Part shown: positions 48,417 through 60,122 of the stretch, piece after piece
Layout of the letters: each line of letters opens with the position of its first letter
Position numbering within the stretch: position 1 is the first letter of the stretch
NCBI RefSeq assembly: GCF_018446385.1
Contig: NC_056001.1
Location: forward strand, 108,912,436 to 108,976,435
Source of the DNA: Zingiber officinale
Taxonomy: Eukaryota; Streptophyta; Magnoliopsida; Zingiberales; Zingiberaceae
Length of the DNA stretch: 64,000 nt
Direction: 5' to 3'
Notes under the pieces: model-generated
What the model was told of the DNA's origin: nothing
Database searches by the model: none
What the model saw: only the letters and a program-made list of their open reading frames with translations
Position numbers and translations under genes: made by a program

Positions 48417-49685
48417 TGAGCATGAGCACCAAATCCTATCTTGTTCAATCCCTTTGAAAAAGTTTTTGGTGTTCCTGTCAGTTTTTCAAGCGGTTTTCTT
48501 GCTCCTTGCCTTACAATGCCCTTACCAGTGGTAGTCTCAGCAGCTCTTGGCACTGCTTGTAGTGTAAATGTACACACGGATTTGATATTATGCTCAATCC
48601 ATCGAAAGCCCTTGCATCTACTATTTAATAAAGCATGCAATCGTAAGTTTTTCATGTCGTCGAAGAAGGGTTTTTGTTACATTATAAGTCTGTTGGAGTT
48701 GAGCTACAGGCTACATGCTGTTGTTTCAATACTCTTAAAACACAAAGGGTCTTGCCTCCTACCACCGGCCTCATGATTCATAAACTTTCCAGGTAAATGG
48801 TTATTTCTACCTGATCATGAATTCAGTATATACTCAGCATTTCAAGTATACAAACTGCTATTTGTTCTTTGATACAGAAATATATCCCCAAAGATTATCA
48901 AAGTTATCTGAAGTCTTGTTGGTATTGGTATTGTTTGATAACTACAGAGGTTCTTTTGGTATTCACAATTCTGTAATTTATTTTTTGAGTGTTGGTAATT
49001 TCAATCACTACTTACTGATAATCATAGTTTTACTTGTTGAACTTAAAATATTGAGTTGATAGATCAATATAGTACCTTGTTTAGATGTTTCTTTTTTGTA
49101 TAACACTTCTATTTTTTGCCGTCAAATTTGACTTGTACAATTTACTTCAAAATCTAGCATTTAATTTTGGATGATAACATGAATCAATGATGGTTTTTGG
49201 GCCATGAATCGATGATGGTAGTAGATTCCTGCAGATATCAAAATAGAGTGTTGTGCTATGTTGTCTTGTGGAACAAACTAGTTTAATTATTATCTTTAAT
49301 TATATATAAATCAAACAGGCTTTGATTAGATTGCACTAGGTTTTCTTCTAAATCAATCATCATGACCCACCCTATAATAATCCTGTTGTCTTGGGATTTT
49401 ATCCGGAGCTATAGTGTCATTATAGGATATCTGATTATGATGTTGTTATCTATTGACTGGGATGTCAGGTTCGAACCTCCACTTGCGCAAACTATTATCA
49501 ATTAAAAAGTCTCCATTTGGGGTAATGTTAACTGAGGCGTCGAGTTCGAGCCCTCTTATCAACTTTTTATCTGTCGGATACGTGGTACTGAAGCTCCTCA
49601 AAAAATCTCTTCGGGGTTTCTAGGGTATGGGGCTGCGAAGCGGTGGGCCCAGTCATGTTAAAAAGTTTATCCTACCTTAGTTTTT
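48417..49685. other. beta-COP 3' UTR and intergenic sequence
   Basis: The 3' UTR starts after the TAA at 48416. Open frames at 48441-48776 and 48817-49059 have no domain and are taken as UTR noise. Around 49465-49640 two B-box-like words (GGTTCGAACC, GAGTTCGAGCC) suggest degraded SINE fragments. Confidence 0.4.
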
Positions 49686-49880
49686 TGTCCCCTCGGATGG
49701 GTCTAGTGACTAGCGTATGAGGTGTTGTCATCATAAGGTCTAGAGTTCGAATTTCGATAAAGTCGAGATAAATGTCTTCCTTATGTGCTAGTCACTATTC
49801 TAAAGGTTAGTAGCTGTTTATGATTTACCTCCTTCGTGTTGGTCCTGGGATGAGTTGGTGAGAGTGTTGGAGACGAGCGT
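49686..49880 (+). mobile_element. tRNA-derived SINE, copy 2
   Basis: Same family as 17261-17462: GTCCCCTCGGATGGGTCTAG, A-box-like CTAGCGTATGAGG, B-box-like GTTCGAATTTCG, shared TTCCTTATGTGCTAGTCA and the final GAGACGAGC. The two copies appear about 80% alike by eye. Confidence 0.7.
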
Positions 49881-50683
49881 ATTCGCTTTTTTTATCATTA
49901 TGATAGGATATTCAGATTATCATCTAGGTATTTATGATTTCATGCATAGTTATGATATATTTGAAGAATTTTTTTCTTTAAATGAGAAATGTAATAAAAG
50001 AATATTGGGATTTTAAATTGATTACCGCTTGTATTTCAATTTATGTTGATAGTTAATAGAAAATTTATATGGAGTCCGGTCATTATCCGGAATAGTCAAT
50101 AAGGATTATCATTTATTTATTGTCTTGGAATTTTAAATTACATTGTTCTCAGAACCTGGTCGGTTATACGTTGAACTAGGTCGTCGGGCTAGGGTGGTTC
50201 ATTTAGGTTTTTAATTTCTTTACAGATGTAAAAAACTTTTGTTGGTGGGTTCAGATACCCGTTGACTCGGATTGTCGGATGGTTTGGGTCCATTTAACCA
50301 TTGGTTGTCGGATTCGAACCCAAGTCTCACAATGAGAGCTATGGATCCTAACCATCTACACTGTTAAAATTTTATATGTTAATTAATTATTTAATAGCTA
50401 ATCAAAAATTTTCTTTTAATATATTATTATTCTTAATAATGGAATCGGCAATTTACCAAACGACATGTAGATTTAATATTTATTAAATAATGCACCTTTT
50501 AAATGTATGTATTTTCCATTTTATCTTTCTAACAAATACCTTTTCTTTTCTATGTATATTTCACTCTCTCTTCTATTCGTTTCTTTTATACATGCAACCA
50601 ATTTTATTTTTATTTTTCCGTTCCTCTCCTCTTTCCTCTTTCCTCTCTTTTTTTTCATGCGTGCATGTATAACATAGGCCTGA
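49881..50683. other. AT-rich intergenic, no gene
   Basis: Around 50150-50350 are GTCGG-rich words and a B-box-like GGATTCGAACCC, repeat-derived but unassigned. Short frames at 50490-50827 are pyrimidine-rich noise. Confidence 0.35.
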
Positions 50684-51359
50684 TATACAAATCATATCAG
50701 ACTCATGACGTTTAAAGATTAGTTGATTTTTTGATAACATTTTAATACATTTAGATAAATCGAAATAATCAATAAATAGCATATTTGAATTCTTTGTAAC
50801 ATCAGAAATCGATAGAAATTGATTCATTATTTATTTTGGTTTCTACGAAAGTGTAAAATTATAATAATGATGAATCGACAAAAATCCTCATGTGTGGGCC
50901 TGATATGAGTCTTATCAGGCCCAACGTGGAATTTTTTTTACTGATTCTTTCTTATTATATTTTAACATCTTCTGGAAGTCAAAAAAAATAATGGATAGCG
51001 TATTTGAACTCCTTGCAACATCAGAAATCCACAGGAATTGAAATAGACGTAATTGGAGCTCTCTAAGTCCATTAGTGAATTTTGATCAAAATTCATTGAT
51101 GGACCTAGAGATTTCCGATTGCACGCATTTTAGTCCCTATGGATTTCTAAGGTTACAAGGAGTTCAAATATAATATTCATTCTTTATTTTAACTATTCAA
51201 AGATATTAAAATATAATAAGAAAGAATTGACAAAAATTTCTGCTATTCATTATTTATTTTAACTATTCAAAGATATTAAAATATAATAAGAAAGAATTGA
51301 CAAAAACCTCTACGTTGAGCATAATCTGTGGCTCAACTTAGGCATGATATAAATTAGAG

Positions 51360-52110
51360 TATATAGGATATAGAGTATAGGTTTAGGGTTCAATTTAACT
51401 AATCTAATTAATTCAATTTAACTGATCTAAATTAACTAATTAATTTAATTCAACTAATATAATAATTAGATTAGTTAAAAGAATTAATTAGATTATTTAG
51501 ATTAGTTAGATTAATTCAGTTAACTAGATTAGTTGGTTAGTTTGTTTAATTAGATAAGTTAAAATGCTAAGTTTAATTTGGTTAATTAGAATAATTGAAT
51601 TAGATTAATTAAAATAGTTAGATTGATTAGGTTAATTTGATTAGTTATGTTAAGTTGGTTAATTAGATTAATTATATTAAATTAATTAGTTTAATTAGGT
51701 TAGTTAAGGTAATTACATGGATTAGATTAGTTAGTTTAATTCGATTAATTAGATTCAATAAATTGAATTAATTGAGGGAGAGCCTTGACGTAACTATAAA
51801 ATTATTATTTTGTGACCAAAAGATCACAGATTCGAATCTTGAAAATAACCTCTTGCAAAAAGTAAGGTAAGGCTGTGTATAATGGATCTTTCTCCGGGAT
51901 ACCGTATAGCTGGAGCTTTGTGCGCCGGGTTACCCTTTTAAATTGAATTAATTAGATTAGTTAGCTTAATTGGGATAATTAAATTAATTACATTAATTTT
52001 TAAATTAGATTATTTAGATAAATTAAATTGAATTAATTAGAATAGTTAAATTAATTAGGGTAGTTTGGTTAATTAGACTATTTAATTAGATTAATTAAAT
52101 TAAAATAACT
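51360..52110. repeat. Low-complexity (AATTAGATTAGTT)-type tract
   Basis: A degenerate array of AATTAGATTA, GATTAGTTAG and AATTAATTAGAT words, interrupted by the Au SINE at 51774-51939. No coding content. Confidence 0.8.
51774..51939 (+). mobile_element. Au SINE
   Basis: Starts GAGAGCCTTGACGTAAC and continues with TGTGACC, GATCACAGATTCGAATCTTG (B-box), CCTCTTGCAAAAAGTAAGGT, AAGGCTGTGTATAAT, CTTTCTCCGGGATACCG and GGAGCTTTGTGCGCCGGG, ending CCCTTTT. This is the order of the widespread plant Au SINE. A 14-bp target duplication AAATTGAATTAATT flanks it (51760-51773 and 51940-51953). Confidence 0.93.
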
Positions 52111-52761
52111 TCTTAATATCATAATTTCATTACTAATAATATGAATCATATTAGGTCCAAGGAGGGTTCTTTTTACTAATTATTTTTTTATTATATTTTA
52201 ACACATTATAAAGTCAAAATAAATAATAGATAGTATATTTGAATTCCTTGTAACATTAAAAATCTACAAGAATTGAATGAATGTAATCAGAGCTCTCTAG
52301 GTTCATAAATGGATTTTGGTCGAAATCCATTGATAGACCTAGAAAGCTCTAATTACATTCATTTCAATTCCTATAGATTTATGATGTTGCAAGGAGTTCA
52401 AATATACTATCAATTATTTATTTTGGCTTCTAAAAGGTGTTAAAATATAATAAAAAATAATCAGTAAAAAATCCCATATGTTGGGCATGATATGAATCAT
52501 TTCAGGCCCATCTAAGTTGGGTTTGATATGATTCATATCAAGTTCACAATTGGGATTTTTGTTGATTCTTCCTGATTAAATTTTAAGATATTCTAGAAGC
52601 TAAAATATGATGATGCTTAACAAAAAAAATATTTTTTTTTTTTGAAAAATTGAATATTAGTAACGTATTTACCACCTACATGATGTGATTTCAGATCGGA
52701 CTAAAAACATAATTCACATAAATCACATCTCTAATAAAAAAAAATCCTTTGCATAAAAATT

Positions 52762-53262
52762 AGATATACCTATCAGCATCTTTGTAAAGAAGAAAATTTT
52801 TCCCACTTACATCACACACATTTATAGAAATTCTCTGTTGAATTCCAACAAATTGAGAATCTTGAACTCTCTATGTCAGAATAAAATATCAAATCGATAA
52901 GATCTTCATAAAAAAGAAAACTTATTGATTAAAACATACAAACTGAATTGTTACTTCTCAATAAAATCTTCAGAAGATGAATATTTCTCCCTAATGAATA
53001 CATTAGATTGAGTCCTCTTACAAAACTCAAAGCCAAATTCCCTAGCAGCAACAAGAAATGCAACTTCATGTGGTAATTATGTTTCATAAGTAAATTCACC
53101 AGTTTTCTCATCTGGTTCAGGAATTGCACTGTGACGCAATGCAAAGATCATGAAGAACAGAAGAATGATATCAATTGTGGGGGTTTTTTTGCCCAATTTC
53201 CATGCATAAGCTTGTCATCTTCAAAACTAAAACCTTTAATCACAGGTTTTCTTAAATTATCA
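52762..53262 (-). pseudogene. Fragment of a P4-type phospholipid-transporting ATPase (ALA family)
   Basis: Minus strand. IKGFSFEDDKLMHGNW (~53240) is followed by ILLFFMIFALRHSAIPEPDE, KTGEFTYET, LPHEVAFLVAAREFGFEFCK and RTQSNVFIREKYSSSEDFIE. Then comes a short intron (GT at ~52970, AG at ~52895), EFKILNLLEFN, and degenerate VCDVSGKNFLLYKDAD. These match, in order, the nucleotide-binding region of plant ALA flippases ([57 protein letters not shown]). It is dead: the frame shifts after NWAK, a stop replaces the residue after TYET, the SKRKRM segment after LLEFN is lost, and a further stop follows KDADRYI. Retained intron structure means it came by DNA duplication, not retroposition. It sits between hairpin-repeat blocks. 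Confidence 0.8.
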
Positions 53263-53763
53263 CTTTTGAAATTTATTAGGTCCACGTGAGCCTGATATGA
53301 TTCATATCAAACCCAACGTGGAGGTTTTTTACTGATTCTTTCTTATTATATTTTAACATCTTTTAGAAGTCAAAATAAATAATGGATAGCATATTTGAAT
53401 TCCTTGGAACATCAAAAATCTATAGAAACTAAAATGAGCGCAATCAGATCTCTCTAGGTTCATAAGTGGATTTTAATCTCTTTAAGGGGTTTAAATATAT
53501 TATCCATTATTTATTTTGACTTCCAAAAGATGTTAAAATATAATAAGAAAGAACTAGTAAAAAAATCTCCACGTTGGGCCTGATATGATTCATGATGTGA
53601 CGGTGAGGAGAAGCCCACCTGTCATGGTTCAATGGCCACGGTGGAGGTCAAAGTCAAAACGGTCAACGTCAGGGTTCAGAGGCTCAATCGCGTTGCTCAA
53701 GCAAGAGGGGGCTACATAGGTCGATCGGAGGAACTGCTATCCGATCGATCGTTTGGAGGAAAC

Positions 53764-56700
53764 TATTGGTCCCTTTGGAGGTCGGCAAGAAGAGAGGGGT
53801 GAATTGCCCTGAAATAAAAATCTAACCTTTCTCGAATTTTCAACTAATAACAGACACTTGTAATAAAAGAAACAGAGACTAATTAAAGAAATCAGACAGA
53901 AGAGATTTACTTGGTTTGCAATCAGAAGATTGCTAATCCAAGACGAATACGATGCACTATCTAACGATCTCCTTCGGGTGGAGTAGCCTCTTTACAACGT
54001 TGAGAGCACAGACAGAAACGTAAAGCACTAAGAAACTGATTACAAGTGAGTTAAATGATCTGTGCTAATCAGTGCTATATTTATAGTACTGGTCGGGACG
54101 CCCTGAAGAGTCCGGGCCCCTGGGGGTGATAAAATTTTATCTCCCAACGATCAGATCAAGTCAAAACTCGATCTGGTCAAAATCTTCGCTCCGGGTTTCG
54201 GGCGCCCCGGAGGGGTCCGAGCGCCCCGATCTGCTCCGGGGCGCCCCGTATCCCAAAAGTCAACTCTAGTTGACTTTTTTCATCCGGTAGCTCTGCTTCG
54301 GTTCGGCTCGTCTCGGTCCAGGTCTTCAACTTCGGTTCCGCTAGCTTGGGTGATCTCGGCCATCCGGAATATGGCTCACCCGAACCCAAGTTTCGGTCTT
54401 CTCCTCGAGCAGCCTTCCTTCCCGGTTTCTCGTCCCTCGAACGCTGCGCACGTTCTTCTCATCCACCGGTGTACTCTTTCGCGGTTACCTCGTCCCTCGG
54501 ACGCATCGAGCCCGTCGGCTCTCTCCCCGTGTCGTCCTTCTCGTTAGCCGCGTCTTCCACTCGACTTCCTGTGTTCCTAAGCTCCTGCACACTTAGACAC
54601 AAGAGTTAGACAAAACAGGACCTAACTTAACTTGTTTGATCACATCAAAACACATTAGGGTTCCAACAATCTCTCCTTTTTTAATGTGAGCAACCCAAGT
54701 TAAGATAGGGTAAACATATGCAATAAAAATAGTTAATATGCAAATAAGTCCAAAGATTTTTCAATATTTAAAATATATACCTCCCCTAGACTTAACATTC
54801 TTATCCCCCTTTGATCACATAGAAAATAGGGTTCCTTTTAACAAGTTTAAGGTAAATTCTAACTTAAAAAAAAATGAAGTTAGAAAAAAATTTTAATAAA
54901 AAATTCTAAGGAATCAAATTTTAAACACTTTCTTAACATAAATCGAAGTTTTCAAACAAAATTTTAAGAAAAAAATTATAACGTAAAAATTTTCTAACTT
55001 AAAAAAAAATTCTAAGTTTTTGAAAAATTTGAATATTTTTTAATATATTTTCTAAAACAAATTGAATAACTCTTTTAAAGTATTATTTGCAACAGAAACA
55101 TTTTCTAAGTTAAACAAAATTTTCAAAATAAATGTTTAAAAACTTTAAAGCATTATTTAACTCTAACTTTAATACTTTTTCCAGAAAGTTAATTAAATAT
55201 TTGATTTCAGTATTTTGGCTTCCAGGTCGTGGCGAGGCACTAGGCCTTCTTGGTTATTGGAGCAACAACCACTTCCTTAGACAAAGCCTCATAAAGAAAC
55301 TATCTGTTTAACTTTCTCGCTGAAAATGCTAAGTTTAATTTTAATTCAAGTTAAACATATTTCCGGAACCCAATAGAGGTTCTTACCTACAAGATTAATT
55401 AAATATTTTCTAGGTATATAGGCTTTTGATATTGTTCTGATTTGACTTTGATGAAACCTATAGTACCAATTTAAACCTCTATAATTTCTAAAAGTAAAAA
55501 TATTTGAGTAGGTAGAGTTTTTCAATTTTTCAATTTCTTCTTTTAATTTATCATTTCCAAACCTTATTTTATCAAAGTCTTCTATTAGACAAGATTTTGC
55601 TAAAGTTCTTTTTATTTCTAAGTTTTCATTTTTTAATTTAGTATTTTTACTTTTTAACTTAAACATGGATTTTGCCATAGACTTAATTCCAAAGTAATGT
55701 TGATCAGGGGGTAAGAGACATACCTCACTTACCATATCAGACTTGAAGCCTGAATCTCCCCCTACTTCGCTGCTCTCATATGAGGTCGCTCCCCCTTCAT
55801 TGATGCTGGGTTCCGATGTACTTTGTCCTTCATAGCTTGCCATCAGTGCCAGCCTGACATATTCTTGAATCTCGGACTCAGATGATGAAGTGTCGTCCCA
55901 AATAGCTTTTAGGTTCTTATGCTTCTTGGGAATCTTGCCTTTGTCCTTCTTTAGTTCTGGGCAATCCTCTTTTAGGTGTCCTTCCTTTTGACACTGGTAG
56001 CAACGCATCCTTCTTCTATTTCTTGGATTCTTTTTATTTTGCATTTCTTTAAACTTATTAGATCTAAAGAACTTTTTGAAATTTCTTACCATATACGCTT
56101 CCTGATCCTCTTTTGAGTCTGACTCGAGTTCATCTTTCTTGGTTGCGTTTAGTGTCATTATTTGACTTGAATCCTTAGTTGTTCCTGCACACCTGGTTTC
56201 ATGTAATTCAAGAGTAGAAAATAATTCTTCTAAGGTACTTACCTCCAGGTCCTTTGAAATATAGTAGGCGTCAACGATTGATGTCCATTCTGGAGTTCTA
56301 GGAAACGCATTGAGTGTGTAGTGTATGGTGTCCCGGTTTGTTACCGTTTCACCGAGGTTCTCGAGACCAGTAATCAATTCCTTTACCTTCGCGTGTAGAT
56401 CGGCTACCTTCTCACCTTTTTCCAGACGGATGTTCGTCAGTTTGTTCCGGATGATGTCTCTTCTATCCAGTTTTGCTTCGGATGTCCCTTCGTGGAGTTC
56501 CAGGAACTTCTCCCAGAGTTCTTTGGCCGACGAGTAGCTTCCGATGCGGTTGACTTCTTGAGGTGGCAACACACTTAGCAGGTGATATTCCTCACAGTTG
56601 TTCGCTACGGAATCATTCTGCTCATTCTTTGTCCGCTGGCTCTCTTCTTTTTCTTCTCCATTCTGATTCGTCGGAGCTACAAAGCCATACTTTATTATTA

Positions 56701-57750
56701 ACCGAATTTCGAAATCAGTTTTTAGGAATACCTCCATACGACGCTTCCAGTGTGTAAAGTCCCCCTCGAATTTCGGTGGAACAATGCTTGGTTCGACCAT
56801 CTTGTTGCTTCGATCGGCGGTTAGTCCTCCTGAAGCGCCTTGCTCTGATACCACTTGTTGGTCCCTTTAGAGGTCGGCAAAAGGGGAGGGGTGAATTGCC
56901 CTAAAATAAAAATCTAACCTTTCTCGGATTTTCAACTAATAATAGATACTTGTAATAAAAGAAACAGAGACTAATTAAAGAAATCAGACACAAGAGATTT
57001 ACTTGGTTTACAATAAGAAGATTGCTAATCCAAGACGAATACGGTGCACTATCTGACGATCTCCTTCGGGCGGAGTAGCCTCTTTACAGCGTTGAAAGCA
57101 CAGACAGAAACATAAAGCACTAAGAAACTGATTACAAGTGAGTTAAATGATCTGTACTAATCAGTGCTATATTTATAGCACTGGTCGAGGCGCCCTAAAG
57201 AGTCCGGGCGCCTTGGGGGGATAAAATTTTATCCCCCAACAATCAGATCGAGCCAAAACTCGATCTGGTCAAAATCTTCGCTCCGGGTTCCGAGCGCCCC
57301 GAAGGGGTCCGGGCACCCCGGTCAGCTCCGGACCCTAAAAGTCAACTCTAGTTGACTTTTTTCGTCCGGTAGCTCTGCTTCGGTTCGACTCGTCTCGGTC
57401 CGGGTCTTCAACTCCGGTTCCGCTAGCTTGGGTGATCTCGATCATCCGGAATAGGGCTCACCCGAACCCAAGTTCCGGCCTTCTCCTCGAGCAGCCTTCC
57501 TTCCCGGGTTCTCGTCCCTCGAACGCCGTGCACGTTCTTCTCGTCCACCGGTGCACTCTTCCGTGGTCACCTCGTCCCTCAGACGCACCGAGCTCGTCGG
57601 CTCACTTCCCGTGTCGTCCTTCTCGTTAGCCGCGTCTTCCGCTCGACTTCCTGTGTTCCTAAGCTCCTGCACACTTAGACACAAGGGTTAGACAAAACAG
57701 GACCTAACTTAACTTGTTTGATCACATCAAAACACCTTGGGGTTCCAACA
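53764..57750 (-). mobile_element. Gag-only Ty1/copia-like element nested in the gypsy LTR
   Basis: LTRs of ~900 bp (53764-54668 and 56856-57750) are flanked by a perfect 5-bp target duplication GAAAC. In minus orientation the primer site GTGGTATCAGAGCAAGG (initiator tRNA-Met type) follows the 5' LTR and a purine tract AAAAAAGGAGAGAT precedes the 3' LTR. The internal ~2.2 kb holds one gag frame and an AT-rich tail (54670-55340), with no protease, integrase or RT. It looks whole for a non-autonomous element. LTRs differ by roughly 5% by eye. They carry GC-rich GGGCGCCCCGG modules. Confidence 0.9.
55346..56800 (-). CDS. Gag-like protein of the non-autonomous copia-like element
   Basis: An open frame of 484 residues from the ATG at 56800 (MVEPSIVPPKFEGDFTHWKR); the frame stays open upstream into the primer site. 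It has the layout of plant copia gag: DUF4219-like N-terminus with YWK-like FTHWKRRMEVFLK, UBN2 region (AKELWEKFLELHEGTSEAKL, LHAKVKELITGLENLG), then one CCHC knuckle CYQCQKEGHLKEDCPE (~residues 280-295) and an acidic, coiled-coil-prone C-terminus (KNTKLKNENLEIK, DKLKEEIEKLKNS). It would form particle-like assemblies around element RNA, but replication needs enzymes from another element. Confidence 0.8.
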   Translation of the reverse strand: MVEPSIVPPKFEGDFTHWKRRMEVFLKTDFEIRLIIKYGFVAPTNQNGEEKEESQRTKNEQNDSVANNCEEYHLLSVLPPQEVNRIGSYSSAKELWEKFLELHEGTSEAKLDRRDIIRNKLTNIRLEKGEKVADLHAKVKELITGLENLGETVTNRDTIHYTLNAFPRTPEWTSIVDAYYISKDLEVSTLEELFSTLELHETRCAGTTKDSSQIMTLNATKKDELESDSKEDQEAYMVRNFKKFFRSNKFKEMQNKKNPRNRRRMRCYQCQKEGHLKEDCPELKKDKGKIPKKHKNLKAIWDDTSSSESEIQEYVRLALMASYEGQSTSEPSINEGGATSYESSEVGGDSGFKSDMVSEVCLLPPDQHYFGIKSMAKSMFKLKSKNTKLKNENLEIKRTLAKSCLIEDFDKIRFGNDKLKEEIEKLKNSTYSNIFTFRNYRGLNWYYRFHQSQIRTISKAYIPRKYLINLVGKNLYWVPEICLT

Positions 57751-60122
57751 GAAACAACGTCTAGTCAGCTCGATCGGCAGAAGAGCGGGCCTAGCAAGTC
57801 ACCCGTCCGGCTCAGAGTATGCCATTGACAGTGAATAGTGAATCGATATAATAAAAGAAGAAAAAAATGGATACTTCATACGATGAAGAGAAAACAAAAG
57901 AGAACACTCCATCTATCATTGAATGCGGAGAAGTCAAGACAAAAATGTCTTCTGTCTGCAATCAATATCATTAAACAAGGGCATATGAAGGGTTACTAAA
58001 ACAGGTATAAAAGAGTATGATAGGTATGAAGAAAGGTAACTTTTGATCTCTGCCTCTATTATTTTCATTTCCTCTCCTTCTGTTTCTAACTTGAGTGTCG
58101 GAGGGCCAACGCCAGAAACCCCTTCCCTAATTTGGTTTGTTTTGCAGATAGGAGCGAGATCTTCATCCGGTCAGTGGAACTGCCACCTCCCCGACTTTCC
58201 AACTTTCACGCTCTGGGACAGGATCATTTTGGCGTCATCTGTGGGAACGTAGTCTACATCCGAACGAGAAGATGGAAGACGCTGGATGGATCACAACGGT
58301 GACGCTAACTCAAGAGGAACTCGACACATTGATACAAGCTCGAGCAGCAAAGATAGTGGAACAACAGCAACAACAAGTATTGGTTGAGCACCAACCGGTA
58401 TTATCCGAGCGTCAAGCATAGGAGCCTGCAAACTCCACGGCAGGCCACCAGGATGAGCGAGAGGACCGAGACATTCGGGAACAAAACAAGAGGTCGATTG
58501 ACACCTATAGGAAAGCCCCTCATGCACCGGTCCCATTCATCAAGCGTTGTTATGGCCTCTAGCGGAATAGAGGGGCCGAGCGAAAAGAGATTGGGGATTA
58601 TCTTCGGATTAGGCACCCGCTCGAGACACAAGGAAAGGGAAGGCACCTCGAGAGGATGATTAGCTCGAACGGGTCAATCAACAATTTTCGAAGGGAATTC
58701 TAAACGATCCTCTATCGAAGCATTACACTCCACTAACGATCGGGAAATATAATGGAGCGACCGACCCCAACAACCACTTGGCCAAGTTTGATAACGCGGC
58801 CACACTTCACCAGTATACGGATGGGGTGAAATGTCGAGTCTTCCTCACCATGCTATCTGGATCGGCGTAATGTTGGTTCAAACGGTTGCTGAGTGGCTCG
58901 ATCCATGTCTTCAAGGACGTTTAAGCGGCTTTCCTATATCACTTTCCTAGCAGTCGCCGCCATCAGAAGACGAGTGTGAATCTATTCTCGTTGAAGCAAG
59001 GGTCTTGAGAGCCATTAAGGGTCTATATCCAGCGCTTCAATTAAATGGTGATGGTCATCCTGACGGTCTCCTCGGACATATTAGTAAACGCCTTCACCCA
59101 AGGGCTCACCGAAGGAGAGTTCTTCCATTCGCTCCTACGGAGACCGCCGAAGGACTTTGGGCACTTACAAAAGAAGGCCAATGAATACATCAACGTGGAA
59201 GAAGCCCAGGCGACAAGGAAGAATGAGACGCATGCTGAGCCGATAGGAGTATCTGAACGACGTCAGCCAAGCAGCCATTAACCTCCCAAGGGGCCTCGCC
59301 GCCCAAGACACATGTCGTACAACATGTGGTGGCCGCTCGTCCAAAGGCTGAAAGAGACAAGGTGTGGATGTCGATGTTCTACTCCTTCCACCAGTCGGCG
59401 ACGCACAACACCCAGGACTGCTATTACCTCGCAGCCAGCAAGCCAGCCCCGCGGGGATATCACCGTCGATCACCATCACCTGATTGGTGACAAAAGCACA
59501 AATCAATTGTTCGAAGAGAGGGAGAAAGGGCAATGCCTGAACCACGCCACCATCAGCCTCAGGGTCAAAACGCTCGAAGTCCCGCTCGAGGCTTCGTCGA
59601 GCGGAACGAACCATCGGCACGGGAGGAAGAGAATCAGAGTAACGTCGCTGGGGGGAGAGATAGGTATGATCGCAGGAGGACCGACCGACAAAGATTCTAA
59701 TCGAGCAAGGAAGTCACATGCTGGGCGACTCGAGATACATGCTATTGGCTGCAGCAAGGAAAAAACTGAAGGACTTGAAATCAGCTTCGTCCCCAAAAAC
59801 TTGGAAGGAATAAGATCCCTCACGACGATGCATTGATTATCCGAGCGGTAATTGTCAATTATACAATTCTCGAACTTTTGTTGATACAGAGAGCGCGGTG
59901 AACATCATATACAAAAAGGTATTCGATCAGTTACAAATCGACCGAAATGAACTACTGCCGATGATAACCCCGCTCTACGGTTTCACAAGCAACGAAGTGT
60001 TGTCGATCGGTCAGACCAAGCTAGCCATTTCACTTGGCGAGGAGCCTTTGAAGAGGACAAGGACCACAAACTTCATTATGGTAGATGCCCCGTCAGCATA
60101 CAATGTTATATTAGGTCGATCA

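Larger units (their letters stand above)
50684..53600. repeat. Second cluster of the GGCCTGATAT hairpin family
   Basis: Blocks at 50684-51345, 52130-52600 and 53275-53600 repeat the modules of 5080-7290: GGCCTGATATGAxTCxTATCAGGCCC hairpins, a palindrome centred at ~51090 (TTTTGATCAAAA) whose arms include GGAGCTCTCTAAGTCC and TTGAACTCCTTGCAAC with their inverses, and TTCTTATTATATTTTAACAT modules. A 67-bp tandem duplication lies at ~51177-51310. The blocks are separated by an AT-rich tract with an Au SINE and by a P4-ATPase fragment. The ~115-bp inverted ends seen at 4973/7443 are not found here. Confidence 0.75.
53596..60122 (+). mobile_element. Ty3/gypsy element remnant (LTR, gag, protease)
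   Basis: The LTR starts TGTGACGGTGAGG at 53596, is interrupted at 53763/57751 by the gag-only copia-like element, and resumes to ~58220, where TTTTGGCGTCATCTGTGGGA marks the start of the internal region. Gag-like sequence begins at 58272 (MEDAGWITTVTLTQEELDTL) and runs to ~59830. A retropepsin-like portion (DTESAVNIIYKK, YNVILGRS) spans ~59885-60120. No reverse transcriptase, integrase or 3' LTR is present: the right side is replaced by another LTR-like sequence. Broken, with many breaks; the 5' part looks older than the copia-like insertion inside it. Confidence 0.75.

Noticed and set aside
49690-49770. tRNA gene suggested by A- and B-box-like sequence
   Set aside because: Boxes are part of a dispersed SINE body, and no cloverleaf with paired acceptor stem can be drawn.
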